Shown here: positions 50,094 through 59,541 of the stretch, piece by piece | How the letters are laid out: each line of letters begins with the position of its first letter | How positions within the stretch are numbered: the first letter of the stretch is position 1 | Source of the DNA: Acidimicrobiaceae bacterium | GTDB taxonomy: Bacteria; Actinomycetota; Acidimicrobiia; Acidimicrobiales; RAAP-2 | Assembly (NCBI GenBank): GCA_003151235.1 | Contig: PLWZ01000058.1 | Location: forward strand, 1-64,000 | Reading direction: 5' to 3' | DNA: 64,000 nucleotides | Made by a program: the position numbers and the translations under genes | Notes under the pieces: generated by a model | Databases searched by the model: none | Told to the model about the DNA's origin: nothing | Seen by the model: the letters and a program-made list of their open reading frames with translations, nothing else

Positions 50094-52657
50094 GTCGAGC
50101 GCAGCGCCTGGCGTGCCGCTTCCAGGGCGTCATCGAGGCGTGACGGGTCGCGCCCACCGGCGACAGCGAGCTCCGGCGTCCCGCCGCCCGAACCCCCCAC
50201 CATTTCGCCGAGCTCCTTCACCAGGGCCTTCGCGTCGGGCGAGCCGCCCGTGGCCGCGGCCAGCGACACCTTGTTGTCGTTCACGCCCCCGATCACGGCG
50301 GCCCGCACCCCGTCCATGGCCGCGACCGCCTGGGCCAGGCCCCGCAGCTCGTCGGCGCCGAGGCCGTCACGACGGGCCACGACCGCACCGGCGTCGGCGG
50401 CAGCGGCCAGCTGGGCCGCCTCTTGTGAAAGCGCGCCACGGCGGAGGCTCTGCAACGACTTCTCGGCTTCCCGCTGCCGGTCGAGCAGCCGTTCGAGGGC
50501 GTCGATCACCCCGTCGGGCTCGGTGCGGAGTAGCCGCGCCGCGTCCTCGATCTGGCGCTGCCTGGTCAGGTTTCGCGCGAGCGCGACCTCGCCCGTCACG
50601 GCCTCGATCCGCCGGGTGTTGGCGCCGATGGAGCTCTCGCTGACGATGTTGATCGGCCCGATCTGGCCCAGCGCGTGCACGTGGGTGCCGCCGCACAGCT
50701 CGAGCGAGTGGGGTCCCGCCCGGACCATGCGCACGACGTCTCCGTACTTGTCGCCGAAGAAGGCCATGGCCCCCTCGGCCTCGGCATTGGCCACTGTCGT
50801 CTCGACGGTGAGGACCTCGGCGTCGCCGATCACGTCCCGGTTGACCATCTCGGTGACGGCGACCAGCTCCTCGGGGGCCGGCTGGTGGTGGTGGCTGAAG
50901 TCGAACCGCAGGTGGTCCGGCGCCACCATCGAGCTCTGCTGGTGCACGTGGTCGCCCAGCACCGAGCGGAGTGCCGCGTGGAGGAGGTGGGTCCCGGTGT
51001 GGTTGCGCCGGGTGCCCTCCCGGCGGGGCACGTCGATGGTCGCGAGGGCGTCCTGGTTGGCGAAGATCTCGCCGGTCACCTTGGCCCGGTGGGCGCTCAA
51101 CCCGGGCATCGGAGAGACGGTGTCGAACACCTCCGCCCTCCCCGTCTCGGTGACGATCGTCCCCTTGTCGCCGACCTGGCCGCCGCCCTCGGCGTAGAAG
51201 GGGGTCCGGTCCAAGAAGATCTCGGCCGTCCCCTCCTTCTCCCCCGCAAGCACGCCCACGATCCGGGCCGGCACCGCGTACGAATCCGGGCTCCGGCCGA
51301 TGAAGGCGGTCTCCCCCTCGGTCTCGAGCAGGGCCCGGTAGGCCGGCTCGTCGGCCACCGCCGGCGTGCGGGCGGCGGTGCGGGCCCGGTCCCGCTGGGC
51401 CGTCATGGCCGAGTCGAACGCGGCCCGCTCCACGCCGAAGCCGGCCTCAGCGGCCAGCTCCTCGGTCAACTCGATCGGGAACCCGTGGGTGTCGTGCAGC
51501 TTGAACGCGGCGTCGCCGTCCAGGGTGTCCCGGTCGGCCGCCCGGGCCGCGGCGAGCTCAGCGTCCAGGAGCCCGAGCCCGGCCTTGAGCGTTCGGTCGA
51601 ACGACACCTCCTCGCTCTCCAACACGGAGCGGGCGAGGTCGAGGCGGTCCGGGAGATTCGGGTAGGCCTCCTTCATCAGCTCGACGGTCGTCTCGGCGAG
51701 CGGGCCGGTGACCCCGGCGTCGACATCGAGCCGACGCGCCGCCAGGATGGCCCGGCGGATGAGGCGCCGGAGCACGTAGCCCCGGCCGTCGTTGGACGGC
51801 AGCACCCCGTCCGCGATCAGCATCGTCATGGCCCGCCCATGGTCGGCCAGCCGTCGGATGGCGATGTCGGTCGGGAGCGCCGCCCCGTAGCGGGCGCCGA
51901 GGATCCGCTCGGCCGTCTCGATGAGCGGGGTGAAGGCGTCGGTGTCGAAGATCGTGTCGACCCCCTGGAGCACCGCCAGCGTGCGCTCCAGCCCCATGCC
52001 GGTATCGATGTTCTTCTTCGGGAGGTCGACGAGGGAACCGTCGGCCAGCCGGCTGTACTGCATGAAGACCAGGTTCCAGAACTCGAGGTAGCGCTCCTCG
52101 TTGCCGTCCTTCGGCCCGCCGTCGGACCCGAACTCGGGGCCCTTGTCGTAGAAGAGCTCCGAGCACGGACCGCATGGCCCGGTCTCGCCCATCTTCCAGA
52201 AGTTGGGTTCGTCCAGCCGCTGGATGCGCTCGGCCGGGACACCGCTCGAACCGAGCCACAGCTCGGCGGCCTCGTCGTCGGACTCGTGCACGGTGATCCA
52301 CAGCCGGTCGGTGTCGATGCCGAGCACCTCGGTGACGAACTCCCATGCGAGGGGAATCGCCCGCTCCTTGAAGTAGTCGCCGAAGCTGAAGTTCCCGAGC
52401 ATCTCGAAGAAGGTGTCGTGGCGCGCCGAGGCGCCGACGTTGTCGATGTCGACGGTGCGGAAGCACTTCTGGACGGCGGTCGCCCGGGCCCACGGGGCCT
52501 GGTTCTCGCCGGTGAAGTACGGCTTGAACGGCACCATGCCTGCGATCGTGAAGAGCACCGACGGGTCCCTCGGGACCAGGCTCGCCGATGGCACCAGCTC
52601 GTGGTCCCGCTCGGTGAAGAACCCGAGGAAGGACGCGCGCAGCTGGTTGGCGTCCAT
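50090..52657 (-). CDS. alaS: Alanyl-tRNA synthetase
   Basis: 855 residues from ATG 52657 (MDANQLRASFLGFFTERDH). Class II motifs in LVPRDPSVLFTIAGMVPFKPYF and RHDTFFEMLGNFSFGDYFKERAI; then GPCGPCSELFYD, DTGMGLERTLAVLQG, the editing-domain HTGTHLLHAALR and CGGTHVHALGQIG zinc motifs, and a C-terminal DHHA1 domain. It charges tRNA-Ala. A 223-base gap precedes it, so it probably has its own promoter. Confidence 0.96.
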   Translation of the reverse strand: MDANQLRASFLGFFTERDHELVPSASLVPRDPSVLFTIAGMVPFKPYFTGENQAPWARATAVQKCFRTVDIDNVGASARHDTFFEMLGNFSFGDYFKERAIPLAWEFVTEVLGIDTDRLWITVHESDDEAAELWLGSSGVPAERIQRLDEPNFWKMGETGPCGPCSELFYDKGPEFGSDGGPKDGNEERYLEFWNLVFMQYSRLADGSLVDLPKKNIDTGMGLERTLAVLQGVDTIFDTDAFTPLIETAERILGARYGAALPTDIAIRRLADHGRAMTMLIADGVLPSNDGRGYVLRRLIRRAILAARRLDVDAGVTGPLAETTVELMKEAYPNLPDRLDLARSVLESEEVSFDRTLKAGLGLLDAELAAARAADRDTLDGDAAFKLHDTHGFPIELTEELAAEAGFGVERAAFDSAMTAQRDRARTAARTPAVADEPAYRALLETEGETAFIGRSPDSYAVPARIVGVLAGEKEGTAEIFLDRTPFYAEGGGQVGDKGTIVTETGRAEVFDTVSPMPGLSAHRAKVTGEIFANQDALATIDVPRREGTRRNHTGTHLLHAALRSVLGDHVHQQSSMVAPDHLRFDFSHHHQPAPEELVAVTEMVNRDVIGDAEVLTVETTVANAEAEGAMAFFGDKYGDVVRMVRAGPHSLELCGGTHVHALGQIGPINIVSESSIGANTRRIEAVTGEVALARNLTRQRQIEDAARLLRTEPDGVIDALERLLDRQREAEKSLQSLRRGALSQEAAQLAAAADAGAVVARRDGLGADELRGLAQAVAAMDGVRAAVIGGVNDNKVSLAAATGGSPDAKALVKELGEMVGGSGGGTPELAVAGGRDPSRLDDALEAARQALRST

Positions 52658-52880
52658 CAACGGGCCCTCACGAGTGTGCACCTTCCAATGGGTAGTGGGT
52701 CATTTTCAACCCTCCGCGCACATTGAGCTTTACGTCGGAAGCTCCGGAGAGCAGTTTCACGCCCCCTCCTACCGAGGGACCGACGGTTGCTGCTGAGACA
52801 GAGCCTGGATTGCGGTTGTGACAAATCAAGTTGACCAATACCCTCAAATATGCCCCCGGGCTCGGGAACGTGCGCCGAGC
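52658..52880. other. Intergenic region upstream of alaS
   Basis: 223 bases of lower GC than the flanks. A 7-bp hairpin (52859-52865 with 52875-52881) touches the rarA stop and may end that transcript. A 30-codon minus-strand frame near 52661-52750 (ending KMTHYPLEGAHS) has no support. No T-box consensus was seen before alaS. The region probably holds the alaS promoter. Confidence 0.35.
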
Positions 52881-54209
52881 CTAATGGCGGGGGGTATCGC
52901 CTCCGGGGCGTCGGTGCAGGCGCTCGCCGATCTCGGCCTCAGCGCCGTGGGCGGACGGCTCGTAGTAGACGTGGCCCTCGAGCTCGTCGGGCCGGTACTG
53001 CTGGTCGACCCAACCCTCGGGATCGTCGTGCGGGTACCGGTAGGTGGACCCGCCGAGCCGTGCCGCGGCGTTCGGAGAATGGCCGTCACGGAGGTGGTTC
53101 GGGACCTCGCCGCGCGTGCCGGCGCGGACGTCGTCGCGAGCCCGGCCGAGGGCGACCGTGACCCGGTTCGACTTCGGCGCCGTGGCCAGATACACGACGC
53201 ACTGGGCCAGGTTGAGCGCGGCCTCGGGCAGCCCGACCACCTCGAGGGCCCGGGAGGCCGCGTCCGCCACCACCAGGGCCAGCGGGTCGGCCATGCCCAC
53301 GTCCTCGCTGGCCAGGACGACGAGGCGCCGGGCCAGGTAGCGGGGGTCCTCGCCGGCCTCGAGCATGCGGGCGAACCAGTACAACCCGGCGTCGGGGTCC
53401 GAGCCCCGGATGCTCTTGATCAGCGCGCTGATCTGGTCGTAGTGCTCGTCGACACCCTGGTGGAAGATCCGCCGGTCCCGGGCCGCCACCACCTCGTCGA
53501 CGCCCACCCGGACACCGGTCTCGCCGGCCACCCCGCTCTTCGTCCGGGCGAGGGAGACCGCAACCTCGAGCGTGTTGAGCGCGCTGCGGGCGTCGCCGCC
53601 CGACGCCGCGCACAGCGCGTCGACGGCGTCGTCATCCGCACTCGCACCCTCGGCCACGAGCCCCCGCGCCACGATGACCGAGAGCTCGTCGTCGGTGAGG
53701 GGCTCCAGGCGCCACAGCGTCGAGCGGCTCATGAGCGGCGCGTTCACCTCGAAGTACGGGTTCTCGGTGGTCGCCCCGATGAGCACGACCAGGCCGTCCT
53801 CGACCGCGGGCAGCAGCACGTCCTGTTGGGCCTTGTTGAACCGGTGGACCTCGTCGATGAACAGCACCGTGCCCTCGCCGCGCTCGCCCAGGCGTCGCTT
53901 GGCGTCGTCGATGGCGGCGCGGACCTCCTTCACGCCCGACGCGGTGGCCGATAACGGCACGAACACCTTCTCGCTGCTCTCGGCGAGGATCCGGGCGAGC
54001 GTCGTCTTGCCGGTGCCCGGTGGACCCCACAGCACCGCCGAGCCGAGCCGGTCCGCCTCGGCCAGCGCCCGGAGCGGGCCCCGCGGGCCGACCAGGTGGT
54101 TCTGGCCGACGACCTCGTCGAGCGAGCGCGGCCGGAGGCGGGCTGCGAGCGGCGCCCGTTGCGCCAGCGCCTTGTCGGCGGCGGCGTCGAACAGGTCGTC
54201 CGGGGTCAC
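52881..54209 (-). CDS. rarA: Replication-associated recombination ATPase RarA (MgsA)
   Basis: 442 residues of AAA+ type from GTG 54209. Walker A WGPPGTGKTTLARIL, Walker B TVLFIDEVHRFNKAQQD, sensor IGATTENPYFEVN and the C-terminal RIFHQGVDEHYDQISALIKSIRGSDPDAGLYWFARMLEAGEDP. It acts at stalled forks. GTG overlaps the aspS stop. The C-terminal ~25 residues are extended and acidic. Confidence 0.94.
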   Translation of the reverse strand: MTPDDLFDAAADKALAQRAPLAARLRPRSLDEVVGQNHLVGPRGPLRALAEADRLGSAVLWGPPGTGKTTLARILAESSEKVFVPLSATASGVKEVRAAIDDAKRRLGERGEGTVLFIDEVHRFNKAQQDVLLPAVEDGLVVLIGATTENPYFEVNAPLMSRSTLWRLEPLTDDELSVIVARGLVAEGASADDDAVDALCAASGGDARSALNTLEVAVSLARTKSGVAGETGVRVGVDEVVAARDRRIFHQGVDEHYDQISALIKSIRGSDPDAGLYWFARMLEAGEDPRYLARRLVVLASEDVGMADPLALVVADAASRALEVVGLPEAALNLAQCVVYLATAPKSNRVTVALGRARDDVRAGTRGEVPNHLRDGHSPNAAARLGGSTYRYPHDDPEGWVDQQYRPDELEGHVYYEPSAHGAEAEIGERLHRRPGGDTPRH

Positions 54210-55969
54210 TTTTCGGGCACAACGGTGCGGATCCCGAGCTCCTTCAACGCACTGTCGGCCAGCGCCTTGGGCGCCCCGGTCAGGGGATCCGATCCGGATT
54301 GGGTCTTCGGGAACGCGATGACCTCCCGGATGTTCTCCTCGCCACAGAAGATCGCGACGAGCCGGTCCAGTCCGACCGCGAACCCGGCGTGCGGCGGCGC
54401 GCCGTAGCGGAAGGCGCCGAGCAGGAACCCGAACCGCGCCTCGGCGTCCTCGACCGAGATGCCGAGCGCTCTGAATACCGCGCTCTGGATGTCGGCCCGG
54501 TGGATCCGGACGCTGCCCGACCCGAGCTCCCACCCGTTCAAGACGAGGTCGTAGGACTGCGAGCGAGCCGACAGCGGGTCGGTGCCGAGGAGGGCGACGT
54601 CGTCGGGGTGGGGCATGGTGAACGGGTGGTGCGCCGCGATCGGGTGGCCCTCATCGTCCAGTCCCTCGAACATCGGGAACTCGACCACCCAGACGAAGCG
54701 GTGGGGGCCGTCCCCGACCGCCTGGCCGCCCAGATGCACGCGTAGGTTCCCGAGCACCGTGCAGGCCAGGCGGTGCTCGGCGGCCACGACCAACACCAGG
54801 TCGCCCGCCGTTGCCCCCGTCGCGGCGAGCAGCCCGTCGCGCTCGGTGTCGCTCAGGTGGGCGGCCAGGGGGGACTCGAGCGACAGCCCGCCACCCTCGC
54901 CCTCTCCGATTCGGAACCAGGCCAGCCCCGCCGCGCCGAGGCCCATGGCCCGGTCGACCAACGCGTCGATGCGGCCCCGGCCGAGCGTGCCGCCCTCCGC
55001 GAGCACGATCGCCTTCACCACCGGTGCCGAGAACGCGCGCACGCCCGTCCCCTCGAACACCGCGCTCAGGTCGATGAGCTCCATCCCGAACCGCAGGTCG
55101 GGCTTGTCGGTGCCGAACCGGTTGAGGGCGTCGGTCCAGGTCATGCGCTCGACGCTGTCGGGGCGCTTGCCGGTGACCGCCTCGGAGGCGTCGGCGACGG
55201 CGTCGCTCACGATCTCGATGATGTCGTCCTGGCCGACGAAGGACGCCTCGAGATCGAGTTGGGTGAACTCGAACTGGCGGTCCGCCCTCGGGTCCTCGTC
55301 GCGCAGGCACCGGGCGATCTGGTAGTAGCGGTCGAGCCCGCCGACCATCAGCAGCTGCTTGGCCAGCTGCGGGCTCTGCGGCAGGACGTAGAACGAGCCG
55401 CGCTGGAGGCGCGACGGCACTGCGAACTCGCGGGCCCCCTCGGGGGTCGGCGACCAGAGCAGCGGGGTCTCGACCTCGCAGAAGCCGTGGCGCTCCATGG
55501 CCCGGCGCAGAGACGAGTTGATGGTGGAGCGGATGCGCATGTTCCGCTGCATATGCGGACGGCGCAGGTCGAGGTAGCGGTACCGGAGCCGCACCGACTC
55601 GTCGGCCTCCACCCGGTCGTCCACCGAGACGGGCGGGGGCTCGGCGGCCGCTAGCACCTCGACGGTGCAGTCGTGGATCTCGATCTCGCCGGTGGCCAGC
55701 TTGTCGTTGACCGTCCCCTCGGGGCGGCGCTTCACGACGCCCTCGACGGAGATCACGTACTCGCTGCGGACGTCGACTGCCCCGTCGACCACGCACTGGA
55801 CGAGCCCGGTGTGGTCGCGCAGGTCGATGAAGGCCAGGTGCTCGCCGTGCTCGCGCCGGCGGGCGACCCAGCCGCACAGGCGGACCCGCTCCTCGACGTC
55901 GTCGGTCCCGACCCGCCCGCACAGGCTCGTCCGCATCGATGTCGCCCTGTCGGCGTCCTCGGTGCTCAC
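54206..55969 (-). CDS. aspS: Aspartyl-tRNA synthetase
   Basis: 587 residues from GTG 55969, overlapping the hisS stop. OB-fold at the N-terminus (RLCGWVARRREHGEHLAFIDLRDHTG), class II core YRYLDLRRPHMQRN, VETPLLWSPTPEGAREF, FYVLPQSPQLAKQLLMVGG, DRYYQIARCLRDEDPRADRQFEFTQLD, the bacterial insertion (GAD) domain, and GFAVGLDRLVAIFCGEENIREVIAFPK. It charges tRNA-Asp, perhaps also tRNA-Asn. MRTSLCG (55936) is another possible start. Confidence 0.96.
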   Translation of the reverse strand: MSTEDADRATSMRTSLCGRVGTDDVEERVRLCGWVARRREHGEHLAFIDLRDHTGLVQCVVDGAVDVRSEYVISVEGVVKRRPEGTVNDKLATGEIEIHDCTVEVLAAAEPPPVSVDDRVEADESVRLRYRYLDLRRPHMQRNMRIRSTINSSLRRAMERHGFCEVETPLLWSPTPEGAREFAVPSRLQRGSFYVLPQSPQLAKQLLMVGGLDRYYQIARCLRDEDPRADRQFEFTQLDLEASFVGQDDIIEIVSDAVADASEAVTGKRPDSVERMTWTDALNRFGTDKPDLRFGMELIDLSAVFEGTGVRAFSAPVVKAIVLAEGGTLGRGRIDALVDRAMGLGAAGLAWFRIGEGEGGGLSLESPLAAHLSDTERDGLLAATGATAGDLVLVVAAEHRLACTVLGNLRVHLGGQAVGDGPHRFVWVVEFPMFEGLDDEGHPIAAHHPFTMPHPDDVALLGTDPLSARSQSYDLVLNGWELGSGSVRIHRADIQSAVFRALGISVEDAEARFGFLLGAFRYGAPPHAGFAVGLDRLVAIFCGEENIREVIAFPKTQSGSDPLTGAPKALADSALKELGIRTVVPEK

Positions 55970-57252
55970 GACGTGTCCTTGCGCAACGCGCGCAGGGCGT
56001 CTGCGATCTCGGTTCTCGGCACGAGGCGCTGCTCCCCGTTGCCCCGCAGCGGCCGCAGCGACACCGAGTTCGCCGCGGCCTCGTCGGGCCCGATGATGAG
56101 CGCGGCCAGCGCGCCCGACCGATCCGCGCCCTTGAGCTGGGCCTTCAGGGAGCGCTGCTCGAACCCGCGATCGACCCGGAGCCCGGCGTCGCGCAGCTCC
56201 ACGCTCAGATCCCGGGCCGCGTTCCCGTCCACGAGGTCGACGACATAGGCATCGAGCGCCGCCGGGGAGGCGGGGAAGCAGTCGTCGCCGTCGCACGCGA
56301 TGAGCACCCGTTCGATCCCGATCCCGAAGCCGACGCCCGGCGTCGACGGGCCACCCATTGCCTCGGCCAGCCCGTCGTAGCGACCGCCCCCGCCGATCCC
56401 GTTCTGTGATGCCTCGATGGCGAGGGACCGGAACTCGAAGGTGGTGCGGGTGTAGTAGTCGAAGCCCCGCACCAGCCGGTGGTCGAGCATGGCCCCGATC
56501 CCGAGCGCCTCAAGCCCCTCCCTGACCCGGGCGAAGTGGGCGGCGCAGTCCTCGCACAGGTGATCGACGATGCGAGGCGCCTCCTCGGTCACCGAGACGC
56601 ACTCGGGCCGCTTGCAGTCGAGCACCCGCATCGGGTTGGCGTCGATCCTCTGGCGGTGGTCCTCACAGAGCTCGTCGGCGTGGGCCCGCAGGAACTCGCG
56701 GAGCGCCTCGATGTAGGCCGGGCGGCACGTCGCGTCGCCCATGGAGTTGATCGAGAGCGTGTAGTGGCTGAGGCCGAGGGTCGAGAAGAACCGGTCGGCC
56801 ACCCAGATCACCTCGACGTCGACGTCGGGGTCGACCGACCCCAGCACCTCGATGCCGACCTGGTGGTGCTGGCGGTACCGGCCGGCCTGGGGGCGCTCGT
56901 GACGGAACATCGGCGTCACGTACCAGGCCTTCCACGGCAACCTCGGGCGGTGCTGGAGATAGGCCCGGACGACCGACGCCGTGCCCTCGGGCCGCAACGC
57001 CAGCATGGAGCCGTCACGGTCCTCGAACTCGTACATCTCCTTGCCGACGACGTCGCTCGACTCGCCGATGCCCCGGCGGAAGACCGCCGCGTCCTCGATC
57101 ATCGGGGTCTGGACCCCTCCGTAGGCGGCCGACTCGACCAGCTCGGTGAACACCGAGACGAAGGCCTGCCAGCGGGCCGACTCGGGCCACAGCACGTCGT
57201 GGGTCCCCCTCGGGGCGCGCGGCGGCCCGGCCGGTGCCTCTTGCCGGCTCAC
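55966..57252 (-). CDS. hisS: Histidyl-tRNA synthetase
   Basis: 428 residues from GTG 57252, overlapping the rel stop. PRGTHDVLW, TPMIEDAAVFRRGIGESSDVVGKEMYEF, LRPEGTASVVRAYLQH, MFRHERPQAGRYRQHHQVGIEVLG, the histidine-specific GFDYYTRTTFEF and GGGGRYDGL are all present, followed by an anticodon-binding domain. It charges tRNA-His. Confidence 0.96.
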   Translation of the reverse strand: MSRQEAPAGPPRAPRGTHDVLWPESARWQAFVSVFTELVESAAYGGVQTPMIEDAAVFRRGIGESSDVVGKEMYEFEDRDGSMLALRPEGTASVVRAYLQHRPRLPWKAWYVTPMFRHERPQAGRYRQHHQVGIEVLGSVDPDVDVEVIWVADRFFSTLGLSHYTLSINSMGDATCRPAYIEALREFLRAHADELCEDHRQRIDANPMRVLDCKRPECVSVTEEAPRIVDHLCEDCAAHFARVREGLEALGIGAMLDHRLVRGFDYYTRTTFEFRSLAIEASQNGIGGGGRYDGLAEAMGGPSTPGVGFGIGIERVLIACDGDDCFPASPAALDAYVVDLVDGNAARDLSVELRDAGLRVDRGFEQRSLKAQLKGADRSGALAALIIGPDEAAANSVSLRPLRGNGEQRLVPRTEIADALRALRKDTS

Positions 57253-59468
57253 GGACGCTTGCCGGGGAGCTGCCGATAGGCGTCGAAGACGCCATCGAGG
57301 TACTTCAGCGAGCTGACGAGCGACTGCAGGTGGGTCGGGTCGGCCAGCTCCACGTCGAAGGCCATCCGGCTGACCCGGTCCGGGGTCGTGATGGTCCGGG
57401 CGGCCACGATGTTCAGGTGGTGCTCGGACACCACCCGGCTCACGTCGGCGAGCAGGCGGGAGCGGTCGAAGGCCAGCACCTCGACGGTGGCCAAGAAGAT
57501 GCCCTCGCTCCCCCGGTCCCACTCGACCTCGATGAGCCGCTCCTCGGAGCGCCGGCCGAGGGCCATGGCGTTCGAGCAGTCCGAGCGGTGCACCGACACG
57601 CCGCGGCCCTGGGTCACGAAGCCCACGATCTCGTCGCCCGGCACCGGGGTGCAGCACCGGGCCAGGTGCACCATGACGTCGTCGAGCCCCTCGACGTAGA
57701 CGCCCGCGGTCGACCGGTGACCCTCCCGGGGCCGACGCACGCCGAGCGCGGCGGTCGTCGGGAGCTGCTCCTCCTCGCCGCCCCGGAGCTCCCGGGCCAG
57801 CCGCTGGACGATCGACTGGGACGACACCTGGTGTTCGCCGATCGCCGCGTACAGCGCCTCGACGTCGGCGAGGTTCATCGACTCGGCGACGGCGGTGAGC
57901 GCGGCCGACCCGAGCACCTTCTGCAGCGGCATGCCGCCCCGGCGGAGCGCCTTGGTCAGGTCCTCGCGGCCGTTCTCGATCGCGTCCTCCCGGCGCTCCC
58001 GGCTGAACCACTGGCGGATCTTGTTGCGGGCCCGCGACGAGGCGACGATCTGGAGCCAGTCGCGCGACGGTCCGGCCGACGGCGACTTCGACGTGAAGAT
58101 CTCGACGGTGTCGGCGGAGGACAGCTGGGTGTCGAGCGGCACCAGCCGGCCGTTCACCCGGGCCCCGATGCAGCGGTGGCCAACATCGGTGTGGATGGCA
58201 TACGCGAAGTCGACCGGCGTCGACAGCGCGGGCAGCGAGATCACGCGGCCCTTGGGCGTGAAGATGTAGACCTCGTCTTGCTCGAGGTCGAACTTCAGCG
58301 CCTTCAAGAACTCGACCGGGTCGTTCGTCTCCTGGTCGACGTCGGCGATCCGCTGCATCCACGCGATCTCACCCGAGGAGTCGCCGTGCTCCTTGTAGCC
58401 CCAGTGAGCCGCGATCCCGTACTCGGCCCGGCGGTGCATCTCCTCGGTGCGCACCTGGACCTCGATCGGCTTGCCGTCGAGGCCGATGACCGTCGTGTGT
58501 AGAGACTGGTAGAGGTTGAACTTCGGGGTGTTGATGTAGTCCTTGAACCGGCCCTGGACGGGCGGCCAGATCGCGTGGATCGCACCCAACGCGGCCCAGC
58601 AGTCCTTCTCCGCCTCGACCACCACCCTGATGCCGACCAGGTCGTGGATGTCGTCGAACTCGTGGCCCCGGACGACCATCTTCTCGTAGATGCTCCAGAG
58701 GTGCTTCGGTCGCCCGGTCACCTCGACCGGCACGCCGGCGGCATCGAGGCGTTCGCGCACCGCCACCATCACCCGGGCGAGCAGGTCCTCGCGCTGGGGG
58801 GCCCGCGTCGCCACCATCTGCTCGATCTCGGCGTAGCGCTTCGGATAGAGCGTCGCGAAGGCCAGGTCCTCCAGCTGCCACTTCACCTGCTGGATCCCGA
58901 GCCGGTGGGCTAGGGGCGCGTAGACGTCGAGGGTCTCTTGGGCCGTGCGGCGCTGCTTCCACTCCGGCATCACGGCGAGGGTCTGCATGTTGTGCAAACG
59001 GTCGGCCAGCTTGATGAGGAGCACCCGCCAGTCGCTCGCCATCGCGATGAGCATCTTGCGGATGGTGGCGGCCTGCTGGGCTTCCTTCGAGTCGAACTGC
59101 AGCCGGTCGAGCTTGGTCACCCCGTCGACGACCCGGGCGACGGTCGGGCCGAACCGGTCCTCGATCGCCCGCAACGTCACATTGGTGTCCTCGACGGCGT
59201 CGTGGAGGAGCGCCGCCGCGACGGTGGGTGCGTCGAGGCCGAGCCGGGCGACGATCGTGGCGACGGCCACCGGGTGGGTGACGTAGGGCTCGCCGGACCG
59301 GCGGACCTGGGTGGCGTGGGCCTCGGCGGCCGTCCGGCCGGCGTCGATGACCAGGGCGACGTCCTCGTCGGGCCGGTGGACCGCGAGCGCCTCCAGCACG
59401 GGCGCGAGTAGCTCGTCGAGCGCCGCGGTTTCGGTGTCCGGGGCGGGAACCCGGGCCAGGCTCACCAT
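57249..59468 (-). CDS. rel: Bifunctional (p)ppGpp synthetase/hydrolase
   Basis: A 739-residue Rel. The HD hydrolase shows SGEPYVTHPVAVA and ALLHDAVEDTNV, with KLADRLHNMQTL; the synthetase has FDDIHDLVGIRVVV and RFKDYINTPKFNLYQSLHTTV and the EIQVRT-type EVQVRTEEMHRRAEYGIAAHW. TGS (EVYIFTPKGRVISLPALSTPVDFAYAIH) and a C-terminal ACT domain follow. It controls the stringent response. ATG 59468 precedes it with a 73-base gap to secF. Confidence 0.96.
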   Translation of the reverse strand: MVSLARVPAPDTETAALDELLAPVLEALAVHRPDEDVALVIDAGRTAAEAHATQVRRSGEPYVTHPVAVATIVARLGLDAPTVAAALLHDAVEDTNVTLRAIEDRFGPTVARVVDGVTKLDRLQFDSKEAQQAATIRKMLIAMASDWRVLLIKLADRLHNMQTLAVMPEWKQRRTAQETLDVYAPLAHRLGIQQVKWQLEDLAFATLYPKRYAEIEQMVATRAPQREDLLARVMVAVRERLDAAGVPVEVTGRPKHLWSIYEKMVVRGHEFDDIHDLVGIRVVVEAEKDCWAALGAIHAIWPPVQGRFKDYINTPKFNLYQSLHTTVIGLDGKPIEVQVRTEEMHRRAEYGIAAHWGYKEHGDSSGEIAWMQRIADVDQETNDPVEFLKALKFDLEQDEVYIFTPKGRVISLPALSTPVDFAYAIHTDVGHRCIGARVNGRLVPLDTQLSSADTVEIFTSKSPSAGPSRDWLQIVASSRARNKIRQWFSRERREDAIENGREDLTKALRRGGMPLQKVLGSAALTAVAESMNLADVEALYAAIGEHQVSSQSIVQRLARELRGGEEEQLPTTAALGVRRPREGHRSTAGVYVEGLDDVMVHLARCCTPVPGDEIVGFVTQGRGVSVHRSDCSNAMALGRRSEERLIEVEWDRGSEGIFLATVEVLAFDRSRLLADVSRVVSEHHLNIVAARTITTPDRVSRMAFDVELADPTHLQSLVSSLKYLDGVFDAYRQLPGKRP

Positions 59469-59541
59469 TTCCCTACGCTAGTCGACGCCCTCTCGCCCCA
59501 GACACTCCATCGAGGCCGCGAGCAGGGCCTTTTCGCCCCGG

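Noticed and set aside
52661-52750. 30-codon frame before alaS ending KMTHYPLEGAHS
   Set aside because: Too short, no ribosome site and no recognisable family; the region is more likely regulatory.
52658-52880. T-box riboswitch before alaS
   Set aside because: I looked for the conserved T-box (TGGNACCGCG) and did not find it.
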